Source: CALMKX01 sp036274895 | GTDB taxonomy: Bacteria; Acidobacteriota; Thermoanaerobaculia; Multivoradales; SZUA-115 | Assembly (NCBI GenBank): GCA_036274895.1 | Contig: DASUEU010000085.1 | Span: 62,001 to 126,000, forward strand | Reading direction: 5' to 3' | Length of the DNA: 64,000 nucleotides | In this document: positions 11,791-20,420 of the stretch, one piece after another | How the letters are laid out: each line of letters starts with the position of its first letter | How positions within the stretch are numbered: position 1 is the first letter of the stretch | Made by a program: the position numbers and the translations under genes | The notes under the pieces: model-generated | Databases searched by the model: none | What the model was told of the DNA's origin: nothing | The model's input: only the letters and a program-made list of their open reading frames with translations

Positions 11791-12914
11791 CCGAAGACGG
11801 CAAGAAAGCCGCTCGAGTGGGAGCCCTGGTGCTCGCCTCCCTGATCGTATCGGCGGCGGGCATCTTCCTGGTCGGGCAGCAAAGCGAGATGTTCCAGCGC
11901 AAGGTCGAGTATTACTCCACCTTCCCCTCGGTCTCCGGCCTCTACGAGGGCAACCCGGTGCAGCTCGACGGCGTCAAGGTGGGAGCCATCCAGAGCGTGG
12001 TGCTGCCGGAGAACCCCGGGGTCTCGGGCATCCGGGTGGAGTACACCGTCGACCGGCGCTACCGCAACCGCATTCGCGAGGACTCCGAGGCGCGCATCCA
12101 GACCATCGGCCTCTTGGGCGACAAATACATCGAGATCAGCTCCGGCTCCCTGGACAAGGCAGTGATCCCGGAAGGGGGGCAGGTGCCCTCGATGCAGGCC
12201 TCGGCGGTCGAGACCCTGATGCAGTCCGGGCAAGACGTGATGACCAACCTGTACGAGATCTCGGCGGCGCTCAAGAGCATCCTCGCGCGCCTCGACCGCG
12301 GCGAGGGCTTGCTGGGCGAGCTGATGTCGAACCCCGAGACGGGCCGCACCTTAACCGACGCCCTGGTCGAGACCCTCGACTCGGTCAAGGAGGTGGCGGG
12401 CAAGATCGAGCACGGCGAGGGGACCCTGCCCCGGTTGATCACGGACCGAGATCTCGCCGAGCGCTTCGTCTCCGCCGTGGGGCGCATCGAGACTCTGCTC
12501 GCCCGCTACGAGCAGGCCGACGGCCTGCTGCCGAGCCTGATGACCGACCAGCTGACCAAGGAGCGCTTCGACGCGACCCTCGCCTCCCTCGAGACCGCGG
12601 CCAAGGACCTCTCCACCCTGACCGGCCAGCTCAAGGAGGGCAAGGGCCTGGTGCCGCGCCTGTTCACCGACGAGCAGTACGGCGCGGACGTTTCCCAGAA
12701 GGTGGACGACCTGCTCGGTCGCCTAGACCGCCTGGCAGCCGCCCTCGAGAGCGGCGACGGCACGGCTGCGAAGATCATCCACGACCCCGAGATCTACTTG
12801 GCGATCAAGGACATCATCCGCGGCGTCAACGAGTCCGCCCTGCTACGCTGGGCCATCCGCAACCGCCAGAAGGCCGGGGCCGAAAAGAGGCTGGACGAGC
12901 AGGGCCCGCCGTAG
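11787..12914 (+). CDS. mlaD: MlaD/MCE-domain lipid-binding protein
   Basis: The 375-residue protein starts with a short cytoplasmic end, one membrane anchor (about 12-29) and an MCE domain (about 35-150) with the typical VSGLYEGNPVQLDGVKVG and GDKYIEISSG segments. The C-terminal part is helical and carries about five degenerate copies of a G-x-G-x-L-x-x-L-x-x-D/N unit (for example RGEGLLGELMSNPETG and HGEGTLPRLITDRDL). It would sit in the periplasm as a ring that carries lipid between the MlaE/F complex and the outer membrane. The ATG at 11787 overlaps the mlaF stop as ATGA; the longer frame upstream is overlap with mlaF. Confidence 0.9.
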   Translation: MTEDGKKAARVGALVLASLIVSAAGIFLVGQQSEMFQRKVEYYSTFPSVSGLYEGNPVQLDGVKVGAIQSVVLPENPGVSGIRVEYTVDRRYRNRIREDSEARIQTIGLLGDKYIEISSGSLDKAVIPEGGQVPSMQASAVETLMQSGQDVMTNLYEISAALKSILARLDRGEGLLGELMSNPETGRTLTDALVETLDSVKEVAGKIEHGEGTLPRLITDRDLAERFVSAVGRIETLLARYEQADGLLPSLMTDQLTKERFDATLASLETAAKDLSTLTGQLKEGKGLVPRLFTDEQYGADVSQKVDDLLGRLDRLAAALESGDGTAAKIIHDPEIYLAIKDIIRGVNESALLRWAIRNRQKAGAEKRLDEQGPP

Positions 12915-12998
12915 GGGCAGGCCCCCGCCCGCGCCGCGAAGGGCCGGTGCGACGGCACCGCGCCGCCCCAGCCTCCCCAGCTGATACCATCCGCCGCC

Positions 12999-13964
12999 AT
13001 GAGCAAGAGGGTGCTCGTCACCGGCGGCGCCGGCTTCATCGGATCGCATCTAACCCGGCGGCTGCTGGCCCGCGGCGATCGGGTCACCGCCCTTGACGAC
13101 TTCAACGACTTCTACGATCCGGCCAAGAAGCGCCTCAACGTCCAGCCGTTCCTCGCCGATTCTGCCTGGCGCCTGGTGGAAGGCGACATCCGCGACGCCG
13201 AGCTGGTGGAGGGCCTGTTCCGCGAGGGCGCCTTCGACGCCGTGGTCCACCTGGCGGCCCGCGCCGGGGTGCGGCCCAGCCTCGCGGAGCCCATCCTCTA
13301 CGAGGACGTCAACTGCATCGGCACCCTGCGCCTGCTCGAGGCGGCGCGGCGGCACGGTCCCAAGACCTTCCTCTTCGGCTCCTCCTCCTCGGTCTACGGC
13401 ATCAACGAGAAGGTGCCCTTCGCCGAGACCGACGAGGTCAACCTGCCGATCAGCCCCTACGCCACCACCAAGCGGGCCGGCGAGCTGCTGTGCTTCAACT
13501 ACCACCACCTCTACGGCCTCGAGACCACCTGCCTGCGCTTCTTCACCGTCTACGGCCCCGCTCAGCGGCCGGAGATGGCGATCCACAAATTCACCGACCT
13601 GCTGGCCCGCGGCAAGGCCGTGCCCCTCTACGGTGACGGCTCGACGCGGCGCGACTACACCTACGTCGACGACATCGTGGACGGGCTGGTCGCCTCCCTC
13701 GATCTCTCCCCCGGCTTCGAGATCGTGAACCTGGGCGGGGCCGAGACCACCAGCCTCGCGGAGCTCGTCGAATGGCTGGCCGCTGAGCTTGCCGTGCCGC
13801 CATTGATCGAGTATCTTCCGACCCAGCCCGGGGACGTGCCGATCACCTACGCGGACGTTTCCAAGGCCCGGCAGCTCCTCGGCTATTCCCCGAAGATCCC
13901 CATCCGAGAAGGTCTCCGCCGCTTCGTGGCCTGGTACCGCGAGGGCCACGCGAAGGAAATCTGA
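12999..13964 (+). CDS. NAD-dependent UDP-sugar epimerase (UDP-glucuronate 4-epimerase type)
   Basis: This extended short-chain dehydrogenase (321 residues) has the NAD motif TGGAGFIGSHL (about 8-18), DDFNDFYDP, the SSSSVYG catalytic serine region and the YATTK tyrosine-lysine pair, followed by YGPAQRPEMAIHKF. The last segment and the DDFNDFYDPxxK stretch resemble UDP-glucuronate 4-epimerases, which make UDP-galacturonate. The next genes make UDP-glucuronate and UDP-xylose, which fits. A TACCAT box ends 8 nt before the ATG. Another 4-epimerase specificity is possible. Confidence 0.85.
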   Translation: MSKRVLVTGGAGFIGSHLTRRLLARGDRVTALDDFNDFYDPAKKRLNVQPFLADSAWRLVEGDIRDAELVEGLFREGAFDAVVHLAARAGVRPSLAEPILYEDVNCIGTLRLLEAARRHGPKTFLFGSSSSVYGINEKVPFAETDEVNLPISPYATTKRAGELLCFNYHHLYGLETTCLRFFTVYGPAQRPEMAIHKFTDLLARGKAVPLYGDGSTRRDYTYVDDIVDGLVASLDLSPGFEIVNLGGAETTSLAELVEWLAAELAVPPLIEYLPTQPGDVPITYADVSKARQLLGYSPKIPIREGLRRFVAWYREGHAKEI

Positions 13965-13977
13965 CGAAAGGTCCAGC

Positions 13978-15306
13978 ATGAAGATCTGTGTCGTAGGCAG
14001 CGGCTACGTCGGTCTGGTCACCGGCGCCTGCCTGGCCGACTTCGGCATGAACGTCATCGGCGTCGACAAGGACGCTGCGAAGGTCGCCGCCCTGAAGCGC
14101 GGCGAGATCCCCATCTACGAGCCCGGCCTCGACGCCATCGTGGCCAAGAACGAGCGCGCGGGGCGCCTGTCCTTCACCACCGAGCTGGGTCCCGCGATCG
14201 AGGCCGCGGCGGCGGTATTCATCGCCGTGGGCACCCCGCCCAAGGCGGACGGCTCGGCGGACCTGACCTTCATCCGCGAGGTCGCGAGCTCGATCGGCGA
14301 GCACTTGAACGGCTTCAAAGTGATCATCACCAAGAGCACGGTGCCGATCGGTACCGGCAAGATGATCGCCGGCCTGGTGCGCGAAAAGGCCGGAGCCGGC
14401 GCCGACTTCGCCGTGGTCAGCAACCCCGAGTTCCTGCGCGAGGGCTCGGCGATCGAGGACTTCATGCACCCGGACCGGGTGGTGATCGGTTCGGCCGATC
14501 CCCGGGCCGTCTCGGTGATGCTCGACGTTTACGCTCCCCTCTCCACGGCGGGAGTACCCTTCGTGGTCACCGACGTCGAGAGCGCCGAGCTGATCAAGTA
14601 CGCCTCCAACGGCTTCCTGGCCACCAAGATCTCGTTCATCAACGAGGTCGCCCGGCTGTGTGAGGCCCTCGGGGCCAACGTCGAGGTGGTGGCGCGGGGC
14701 ATGGGGCTCGACGGGCGCATCGGCCCCCGCTTCCTCGCCCCCGGACCGGGCTTCGGCGGCTCCTGCTTCCCCAAGGACACCCGCGCCGTGGCGCAGATCG
14801 CCCGCGAGCAAGGCCAGAGCTTTCGCATCATCGAGGCGGTGCTCGAGGTCAACCTGGCCACCCAGGCGCGGATGGTCGACAAGGTCGACGCCGCCCTGGG
14901 CGGCGTGGCCGGCAAGACCCTGGCGGCCCTGGGCCTCGCCTTCAAGCCGGAGACCGACGACATCCGCGAGTCTCCGGCCCTGTCGATCTTGGGCGGCCTG
15001 GTCGAGCGCGGGGCCACCATCCGTGCCTTCGACCCCGCCGCGATGGGGCCTTTCCGCCAGGCCATGCCGGAGCTGACCTACTGCGAAGACCCCTACCAGG
15101 CCGCTGACGGCGCCGACGCCGCCCTCATCCTGACCGAGTGGAACCTGTTCCGGGCCCTCGATCTGGCTGCGCTCCAGGCGGCCCTCAAGCAGCCCTTGCT
15201 GATCGATCTGAGAAACCTTTACGACCCCGACAAGATGGCGGCCGCCGGCTTCCACTACGTTTCGGTCGGGCGCCCGGAAGGCCGCCCGGCCACGGAGCCG
15301 GCGTGA
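13978..15306 (+). CDS. ugd: UDP-glucose 6-dehydrogenase
   Basis: The 442-residue enzyme oxidises UDP-glucose to UDP-glucuronate using two NAD. It shows the N-terminal GSGYVGLVTGACLADFG nucleotide-binding motif, KSTVPIGTG, NPEFLREGSAIEDF and the catalytic GFGGSCFPKDTRA cysteine region, then the C-terminal UDP-binding domain. It lies 13 nt after the epimerase gene and its stop overlaps the decarboxylase start as GTGA, so its product can feed both neighbouring enzymes. Confidence 0.95.
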   Translation: MKICVVGSGYVGLVTGACLADFGMNVIGVDKDAAKVAALKRGEIPIYEPGLDAIVAKNERAGRLSFTTELGPAIEAAAAVFIAVGTPPKADGSADLTFIREVASSIGEHLNGFKVIITKSTVPIGTGKMIAGLVREKAGAGADFAVVSNPEFLREGSAIEDFMHPDRVVIGSADPRAVSVMLDVYAPLSTAGVPFVVTDVESAELIKYASNGFLATKISFINEVARLCEALGANVEVVARGMGLDGRIGPRFLAPGPGFGGSCFPKDTRAVAQIAREQGQSFRIIEAVLEVNLATQARMVDKVDAALGGVAGKTLAALGLAFKPETDDIRESPALSILGGLVERGATIRAFDPAAMGPFRQAMPELTYCEDPYQAADGADAALILTEWNLFRALDLAALQAALKQPLLIDLRNLYDPDKMAAAGFHYVSVGRPEGRPATEPA

Positions 15307-16250
15307 GGACCGCGCTCCTGACCGGTGCCGCGGGCTTCCTCGGCTCGCATCTGGCCGAGCGATTGATCGCCGAGGGCATGGCCGTCGTCGGCGTGGACAA
15401 TCTGATCACCGGCAAGCGAGACAACCTCTCTGCCCTCGCCGATCATCCACGTTTCCGCTTCATCGAGCACGACGTCTCGAAGCCCTTGTTCGTCGACGAG
15501 CCGGTGGATTACGTGCTGCACTTCGCCTCGCCGGCCTCACCGATCGATTATCTCGAGCTGCCGATCCAGACTCTGAAAGTAGGCTCCCTCGGCACCCACA
15601 ACACCCTGGGGCTGGCCCGTGCCAAGGGGGCCCGCTATCTGCTCGCCTCCACCTCCGAGGTCTACGGCGACCCGCTGGTGCACCCGCAGCCTGAGAGCTA
15701 CTGGGGCAACGTCAACCCGGTCGGTCCCCGCGGCGTCTACGACGAGGCCAAGCGCTTCGCCGAAGCGATGACCATGGCTTACCATCGCTATCACGGCGTG
15801 GACATCCGCATTGTGCGCATCTTCAACACCTACGGGCCGCGGATGCGCCCGAAGGATGGGCGGGTGGTGCCGGCCTTCCTGCAACAGGCCCTGACCGGTG
15901 AGCCGCTTTCGATCTTCGGCGACGGCAGCCAGACGCGATCGTTCTGTTACGTCGACGATCTGGTGGAGGGGATCTACCGGCTCCTGATGAGCGATCTCGA
16001 AGGGCCCTGCAACATCGGCAATCCGCGCGAGATGACGATCCTCGAGTTCGCCGAGACGATCCGCCGGATGACCGGCAGCGCCAGCCCCCTCGCCTTTTAT
16101 CCCCTTCCCGAGGACGATCCCAAGATCCGCCAGCCGGACATCACGCTCGCCCGCACGCGCCTCGGCTGGGAGCCGCGTGTCTCGCTCGAGCAGGGGCTGG
16201 TTGAGACCATCGACTATTTCCGCTCGTTGCTCGCCGGGTCGAGGGCCTGA
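15303..16250 (+). CDS. UDP-glucuronate decarboxylase (UDP-xylose synthase)
   Basis: The protein is a short-chain dehydrogenase of 315 residues with TGAAGFLGSHL, TSEVYGDPLVHPQPESYWG, the YDEAKR catalytic pair, RIFNTYGPRMRP and a C-terminal DPKIRQPDI. The TSEVYGDP and NPxGxRxxYDEAKR segments are typical of Uxs enzymes, which convert UDP-glucuronate to UDP-xylose. The frame is open from 15138 but the GTG at 15303 overlaps the ugd stop as GTGA and starts directly at the NAD-binding strand. UDP-xylose would supply a polysaccharide or glycoconjugate; no glycosyltransferase is adjacent. Confidence 0.92.
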   Translation: MRTALLTGAAGFLGSHLAERLIAEGMAVVGVDNLITGKRDNLSALADHPRFRFIEHDVSKPLFVDEPVDYVLHFASPASPIDYLELPIQTLKVGSLGTHNTLGLARAKGARYLLASTSEVYGDPLVHPQPESYWGNVNPVGPRGVYDEAKRFAEAMTMAYHRYHGVDIRIVRIFNTYGPRMRPKDGRVVPAFLQQALTGEPLSIFGDGSQTRSFCYVDDLVEGIYRLLMSDLEGPCNIGNPREMTILEFAETIRRMTGSASPLAFYPLPEDDPKIRQPDITLARTRLGWEPRVSLEQGLVETIDYFRSLLAGSRA

Positions 16251-16259
16251 GGAGGAACC

Positions 16260-16505
16260 ATGCCGGAGGATTTCCGCTGCTCCCGTTGTGCCAAGGACGG
16301 CCCTCGCCTCACCCGCGTGCCGCTGCCGGGCGCGATCGCCGCCGAGATCAAGGCCCGGGTGTGCGCCGATTGCTGGGCCGAATGGCTCAAGATGGAAGTG
16401 ATGGTGATCAACGAGCTGCGGCTCAACTTCATGGACCCGAGCGCGCCGGCGATCCTCGAGCAGCAGTTGCGGCAGTTCCTCTTCCTCGAGCCTTCCTCGG
16501 CCTAG
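16260..16505 (+). CDS. YggX-like (Fe(2+)-trafficking family) protein with two CxxC motifs
   Basis: The 81-residue protein resembles YggX over its length: LPGAIAAEI, WAEWLKMEVMVINELRLN and a C-terminal LEQQLRQFLF correspond to conserved YggX stretches. Unlike the E. coli protein, which I recall having a single conserved cysteine near its start, it has cysteines at 7, 10, 35 and 38 in two CxxC pairs, as in a zinc ribbon or small Fe-S site. YggX is linked to protection of Fe-S clusters from oxidation. It follows the uxs gene by 9 nt with a GGAGG ribosome-binding site, probably in the same transcript. Confidence 0.7.
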   Translation: MPEDFRCSRCAKDGPRLTRVPLPGAIAAEIKARVCADCWAEWLKMEVMVINELRLNFMDPSAPAILEQQLRQFLFLEPSSA

Positions 16506-16509
16506 CCCC

Positions 16510-17268
16510 GTGCGCTTCATCCGCCACATTCCCCGCCGCGCTCTGATGCGCTTCGTGTTGCTCGTGGTGCTGGTGGCGGGGGCCGCGGCGATCGTTCGTT
16601 TCACACCGCTCGGCGATCACTTCACCAAGGATGCGATCGTCGCCCTGATCGATCGACTCGGCGACGTGTGGTGGTCGCCGATCCTGCTGGTGGCGCTCTA
16701 CGTCGTCTTCTCGCCCCTCGGTCTGCCCGCCACGCCGCTGATGATCGCTGGCGCCCTGGTCTTCGGCGCCCGCTACGGTTCCCTCTACAACTTCCTGGGT
16801 GCCCTGGCCGGCGCGACCTCCACCTACTTCGTGGCCAAGGCCCTGGGCGCCGACCTGGTGCACCACTTCGTCGGCAACAAGCTGCGGCCGGTCGAGCGCC
16901 GGCTCGCCCGGCGGGGCTTCTTCACCCTGATCTCCACCCGCTTCTTGCCCCTGCCCTTCCCGGTGGTCAACTTCGCCATGGCCTTCGCGGGCATCCGTCC
17001 CATGACCTTCCTGGCCTCGACCGCCATCGGCTTGGCCCCCTCGATCATCGTCTGGACGCACTTCTACGCATCGCTCTTCGCGGCGGCAGCGGGCGAGCGG
17101 GCCGGCCTGGTCAAGCAGCTCTTCCTGATTCTCTTCCTGCTCGGCTTCGTCACCCTGTTGCCCGGGCTGATCCAGCGCCGGCTGCGCCTGCGTCGGCTGC
17201 GACGCATCCAGAGGACGCGCTCGGCGCGCCCTACGCCAGCGCCGCCTCGACCTCCGGCAGGTCGATGA
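16510..17268 (+). CDS. VTT/DedA-type (TVP38/TMEM64) membrane protein
   Basis: This 252-residue polytopic protein has about five hydrophobic segments and the VTT-domain hallmarks: PLGLPATPLMIAGALVFG followed by a G-x-x-x-G stretch, and STRFLPLPFPVVNFAMAFAGI. Family members are membrane proteins tied to lipid scrambling or transport, including undecaprenyl-phosphate recycling for DedA relatives. The first possible start is the GTG at 16510; an ATG at 16546 is an alternative. The Arg/Pro-rich C-terminus overlaps the 3' end of the convergent ClpX-like gene by 38 nt. Confidence 0.8.
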   Translation: MRFIRHIPRRALMRFVLLVVLVAGAAAIVRFTPLGDHFTKDAIVALIDRLGDVWWSPILLVALYVVFSPLGLPATPLMIAGALVFGARYGSLYNFLGALAGATSTYFVAKALGADLVHHFVGNKLRPVERRLARRGFFTLISTRFLPLPFPVVNFAMAFAGIRPMTFLASTAIGLAPSIIVWTHFYASLFAAAAGERAGLVKQLFLILFLLGFVTLLPGLIQRRLRLRRLRRIQRTRSARPTPAPPRPPAGR

Positions 17269-18298
17269 GCAACGCGCCGCCCGCGGCGAAGGCCTCGGGC
17301 TCGAACTCGTAGCCCCGCATCACCCGCCGGAAGACCTCGCGCAGGGCCCGGGCGCCCAGACGCGGCTGGCGCGCGGCCTCGGCGGCGATGCGCCGCACGG
17401 CGTCCGGCGAGAGGGCGAGGTGCAGGCCGCGGGCTTCGAAGTAGGCGCGGGACTGGCGGTAGGCGGAGTCGGGCGCCTCGAGGAAGATGCGCACCAGCTC
17501 GTCCTCGCCCAGATCCTCGAGCAGCACCACGGCGTCGAAGCGGGCCAGGAACTGCGGGCTCATGCCGTAGTCGAAGAGATCCTCGTTGCGCAGCCAGTCC
17601 CGCAGGGTGAACTGGACCTCCTCGCGAACCCGCCCCCCCTCGACCACCGTCTTGGGCTGCAAGGCGCCGCGGTCCTTGCCCACGGTGACGCGGTCGTAGA
17701 CCTCGTCGTAGAGCCCCTCGAAGGCCCCGGCGCAGACGAAGAGCAGGCCCCGCGAGTCGACCATGCGCACGCCACCTCCGGCCCAGGCCGGCAGGTCGAT
17801 CGGCACGGCCTCGTTCTCGATCAGGGTCAGCAGGGCCTCTTGGGCGCGGATGCCGGCCACGTTCGGGCGGCTGCCGAGCTTGGCGCGGATCTTGTCCACC
17901 TCGTCGACGAAGACGATGCCGTCGGCGGCCCGCTCGAGCAGGGTGTCGAGGCCGGCGGATTCCCCCAGCTGCGCCCGGGCCCTCTCCAGCAAGCGCCCGA
18001 GCACGGCCTGCCCGGGCCGACCCGCGCTCGCCTCCTCGCCGAGCACGTTGGCGTGGATGCGCACCAGGGTGGCCCGCCGGGAAAGCTCGGCGTCCGCCGC
18101 CAGGTAGCTCTCCACAGCGCGCATCAGCGTCGTCTTGCCGCTGCCCGAGCTGCCGATCATCAGGATGTTGCCGGTCGACAACCCCGCCACGTGCTTGGCG
18201 AGCGCGATCGCCATCTCCTCGACCGCGGTCCGCTGGCCGATCACCCGGCCGGAGACCGCCTGGGCGATGGCCTTGGGGGAGGGGAGATTCGTGGCCAT
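17231..18298 (-). CDS. ClpX-like AAA+ ATPase without zinc-binding domain
   Basis: The 355-residue protein has the ClpX-type core: VIGQRTAVEEMAIALAKHV, Walker A GSSGSGKT (49-56), Walker B IVFVDEVDK (128-136), a long insert with VEFT-like VQFTL and a C-terminal helical lid ending near RPLGARALR-type residues (PRLGARALREVF). The N-terminal C4 zinc-binding domain of true ClpX is absent and the chain is shorter, so this is probably a paralogue or a HslU/ClpX-like unfoldase whose protease partner is unclear. The frame is open far upstream, but a TACAAT box at 18312-18307 ends 8 nt before the ATG at 18298. Confidence 0.8.
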   Translation of the reverse strand: MATNLPSPKAIAQAVSGRVIGQRTAVEEMAIALAKHVAGLSTGNILMIGSSGSGKTTLMRAVESYLAADAELSRRATLVRIHANVLGEEASAGRPGQAVLGRLLERARAQLGESAGLDTLLERAADGIVFVDEVDKIRAKLGSRPNVAGIRAQEALLTLIENEAVPIDLPAWAGGGVRMVDSRGLLFVCAGAFEGLYDEVYDRVTVGKDRGALQPKTVVEGGRVREEVQFTLRDWLRNEDLFDYGMSPQFLARFDAVVLLEDLGEDELVRIFLEAPDSAYRQSRAYFEARGLHLALSPDAVRRIAAEAARQPRLGARALREVFRRVMRGYEFEPEAFAAGGALLIDLPEVEAALA

Positions 18299-18306
18299 GA
18301 AGCGGC

Positions 18307-18355
18307 ATTGTACCCGTGGGCCGCCCTTGGCAAGAGCGGGCCGCTCTGATGGAAT
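18307..18355. promoter_or_regulatory. Divergent -10 boxes between the ClpX-like and TPR genes
   Basis: TACAAT on the minus strand (18312-18307) ends 8 nt before the ClpX-like ATG, and TGGAAT on the plus strand (18350-18355) ends 6 nt before the TPR gene ATG. Both spacings imply transcription starting at or next to the start codon. Confidence 0.55.
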
Positions 18356-18361
18356 CGGGCC

Positions 18362-19345
18362 ATGCACAACTCCCGGCGATGGTGTGTCGTCCTCGGCTGC
18401 TGCCTGGCCTGGGGGGTCTTGCCCACGAGCGCGGCGCCGCCCCCACCCTCCGACCCTTATGCCGAGGCCGTGCGGCAGCTGGATGCGGGCCTGCCGGAGG
18501 CGGCCCTGGCGGCGCTCGAGAAGGCCGGGGGCAAGAGAGGGGACGGGCGCTTTTACCTGTTGCGGGCGACGGCCCGGCTGATGCTGGGGGAGACCGAGGC
18601 CGGCCGGAAGGACCTGACCCGCGCCCTCGAGCTGGACCCCTCCCAGCGCCAGGGCTGGCTCAACCTCGCTGCCCTGCACCTCGCCGAGAGCCGACACGCC
18701 GAGGCCAAGAGGGCCTTCGAGCAGGCAGAGAAGCTCGATCCGGGGGCCGCGGACAATCACGCCAACATCGGGGCCGTGCTGCTGCTTCAGGGTGACCTGG
18801 GCGGCGCCGCCGAGCGCTTCCGCCGCTACCTCGCCGCGCAGCCGAGCGCCGAGGCCTACTACCTGGTGGCCTCCAACTACGCCCTGGCCGGCCAGGCCCA
18901 GCTGGCCGCCGACCACCTGGCGCGGGCCATCCGCCTGGATGAGAGGACCCGCTTCTCCGCCCGCTCCGACCCGAACTTCGCCGCCTTGGTGGCGACACCG
19001 ACCTTCGCCACCCTGATGAGCGCCGACCCCCGCCCGCCCAGCCCGGACGACTACGTCGCCCAGCGCACCTACGCCGAGCCCTACGACGGCGCCGGCGGCA
19101 AGCTGCTCACGGCCGTGCTGACGGCCCTCCAGCTGTCCGGGGAACGCTTCGACCCACGGGTGGAGGTCAGCGAGCGCTGGGCCCTGGTGTGGGGCGATCT
19201 GCGGGTGGTGGTGCGCTCGACGCCCGAGGGAGAGGGGCTGGTGGAAGTGTCCTGCCCACCGGAGCGGATGTCCCTCAACGACTGGAACCGCCGCAGCGAG
19301 GCCCTGCTGCGCACAGTGGCGGCGAAGCTGCTGACCGGGCGGTGA
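18362..19345 (+). CDS. Secreted tetratricopeptide-repeat protein
   Basis: The 327-residue protein begins with a signal peptide (about 1-24: RRWCVVLGCCLAWGVLPTSAA). About five TPR-like helical pairs follow (roughly 30-200), including AEAKRAFEQAEKLDPGAADNH. The C-terminal 130 residues form an unassigned domain with few repeats. It is probably a periplasmic scaffold; no enzyme motif is visible. It is a single gene with its own -10 box, followed by repeat-filled DNA. Confidence 0.75.
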   Translation: MHNSRRWCVVLGCCLAWGVLPTSAAPPPPSDPYAEAVRQLDAGLPEAALAALEKAGGKRGDGRFYLLRATARLMLGETEAGRKDLTRALELDPSQRQGWLNLAALHLAESRHAEAKRAFEQAEKLDPGAADNHANIGAVLLLQGDLGGAAERFRRYLAAQPSAEAYYLVASNYALAGQAQLAADHLARAIRLDERTRFSARSDPNFAALVATPTFATLMSADPRPPSPDDYVAQRTYAEPYDGAGGKLLTAVLTALQLSGERFDPRVEVSERWALVWGDLRVVVRSTPEGEGLVEVSCPPERMSLNDWNRRSEALLRTVAAKLLTGR

Positions 19346-19401
19346 GGGAGGCCGGGGGATGAATCCCCCGGCTAGGTTGGACCCGTCGCTGCGCGACGGG
19401 G

Positions 19402-19660
19402 GGGAGATCCCTCCGCTGCGCCTGCTGCGCAGGCTCCGGTCGGGATGACAACGGTGATCCCTCGGCTCGCTGGCCCGGCTGTCGTCCTGAGCGAAGCGAA
19501 GGACCTGGGGGCAGGGAGTCAAGGCCCCCCCAGCCAGATCCTTCGCTGCGCTCAGGATGACAAAGCAAGGTCTGGAACAGTGATCCAGGCGGTCATCCCG
19601 AGCGCAGGGCCGGAGGCCCGGAGCCGAGAGCCTGCCCCCGCGAAAGCGAGGGGATCTCCC
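19402..19660. repeat. REP-like repeats of the GTCATCCTGAGCGAAGCGAAGG type
   Basis: This gene-free stretch (19346-19776) holds several copies of a REP-like unit. GTCGTCCTGAGCGAAGCGAA (starting 19481) and its inverted partner, ending CTGCGCTCAGGATGAC at 19562, form a long hairpin. Degenerate copies occur at about 19402-19449 and 19591-19660. The sequence TCCTGAGCGAAGCGAAGGA is a widespread dispersed palindromic motif in bacterial genomes. It lies between a rightward and a leftward gene, a typical site for such elements. I see no open frame here with coding character. Confidence 0.75.
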
Positions 19661-19734
19661 CCGTCCCGCCAGGGACGTTCATGGGGAGCGAGGGACCTCG
19701 GTCCCTCGGGGCGGCTGGCGGTGCTCGTGAGCGA

Positions 19735-19763
19735 GCTGGGTTACGGCTGGCGCCTAACCCAGC
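19735..19763. repeat. GCTGGGTTA inverted repeat, single copy
   Basis: GCTGGGTTA (19735-19743) and TAACCCAGC (19755-19763) form a perfect 9-bp stem with an 11-nt loop. It matches the two copies at 24353-24437. It stands just after the end of the leftward B3/B4 gene and could also act as a transcription stop. Confidence 0.75.
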
Positions 19764-19776
19764 CTACTCCCTGGCC

Positions 19777-20415
19777 CTACTCCACCCCCACGCACCCCGA
19801 CTCCGCCGCCAAGGCCCGCAGGGTGGTGAGGGCCTCTTCGACCGCCATCAGCCCGGCCGGCAGGTAGGCGACCAGCCAGGCTTCGCGGGTCTCTGGCCGC
19901 ACCTTGACGCGGTGGCTGTCGGTGATCGGCGTGCCGAAGGGGCCGGCTTCGTCGGCCAGCAGAGGCTTGCCTTCGAGATCGAGGGGGCCCCGCATCGAGT
20001 CCAAGACCTCACCCGCGCGGCCGGAGCGCAGCACCACCGGCTCGCCGAAGGTGCCGGCGGCCATGACGCAGCTGGGCACCGCCAGCTCCACCGAGAGGGC
20101 GTTGTTCACGTCCACGAAGGGGTGCACGGCCGGCAGATCCTCCCCCTTGAGCACGCGCCGCAGCAGGGCCTCGGAGGAGGGGCGGTAGCGGGAGGGGTCG
20201 CAGCCGGCCTCCTTGAACAGACGCCGCAGGGCAGCCACCACCGGATCCTGGGTCAAGGTGTCGAGGGCACGGGTCGCCCGGGTGGTCTCGGCGACGCGCA
20301 GGGCCAGCCCGGCCAGTGCCTCACCCGGCTCGGCCACCAGGCTCAGCCGAGCCCAGGCCAGCTCCCAGCCGGGCAGCTCCAGATGGCTGGTGGGGGTGGG
20401 GAGAGGCGCGTCCAT
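19777..20415 (-). CDS. B3/B4 (PheT tRNA-binding-like) domain protein
   Basis: The 212-residue protein matches stand-alone B3/B4 proteins related to the editing/tRNA-binding domain of phenylalanyl-tRNA synthetase beta: RVLKGEDLPAVHPFVDVNN, VPSCVMAAG, GPLDLEGKPLLADE and PFGTPITDSHRVKV. Free-standing members are thought to act on tRNA or mischarged tRNA, without proof here. The frame extends into the preceding gene, but the ATG at 20415 lies 5 nt after the KAS III stop and gives the expected domain length, suggesting cotranscription. Confidence 0.75.
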   Translation of the reverse strand: MDAPLPTPTSHLELPGWELAWARLSLVAEPGEALAGLALRVAETTRATRALDTLTQDPVVAALRRLFKEAGCDPSRYRPSSEALLRRVLKGEDLPAVHPFVDVNNALSVELAVPSCVMAAGTFGEPVVLRSGRAGEVLDSMRGPLDLEGKPLLADEAGPFGTPITDSHRVKVRPETREAWLVAYLPAGLMAVEEALTTLRALAAESGCVGVE

Positions 20416-20420
20416 GGCCG

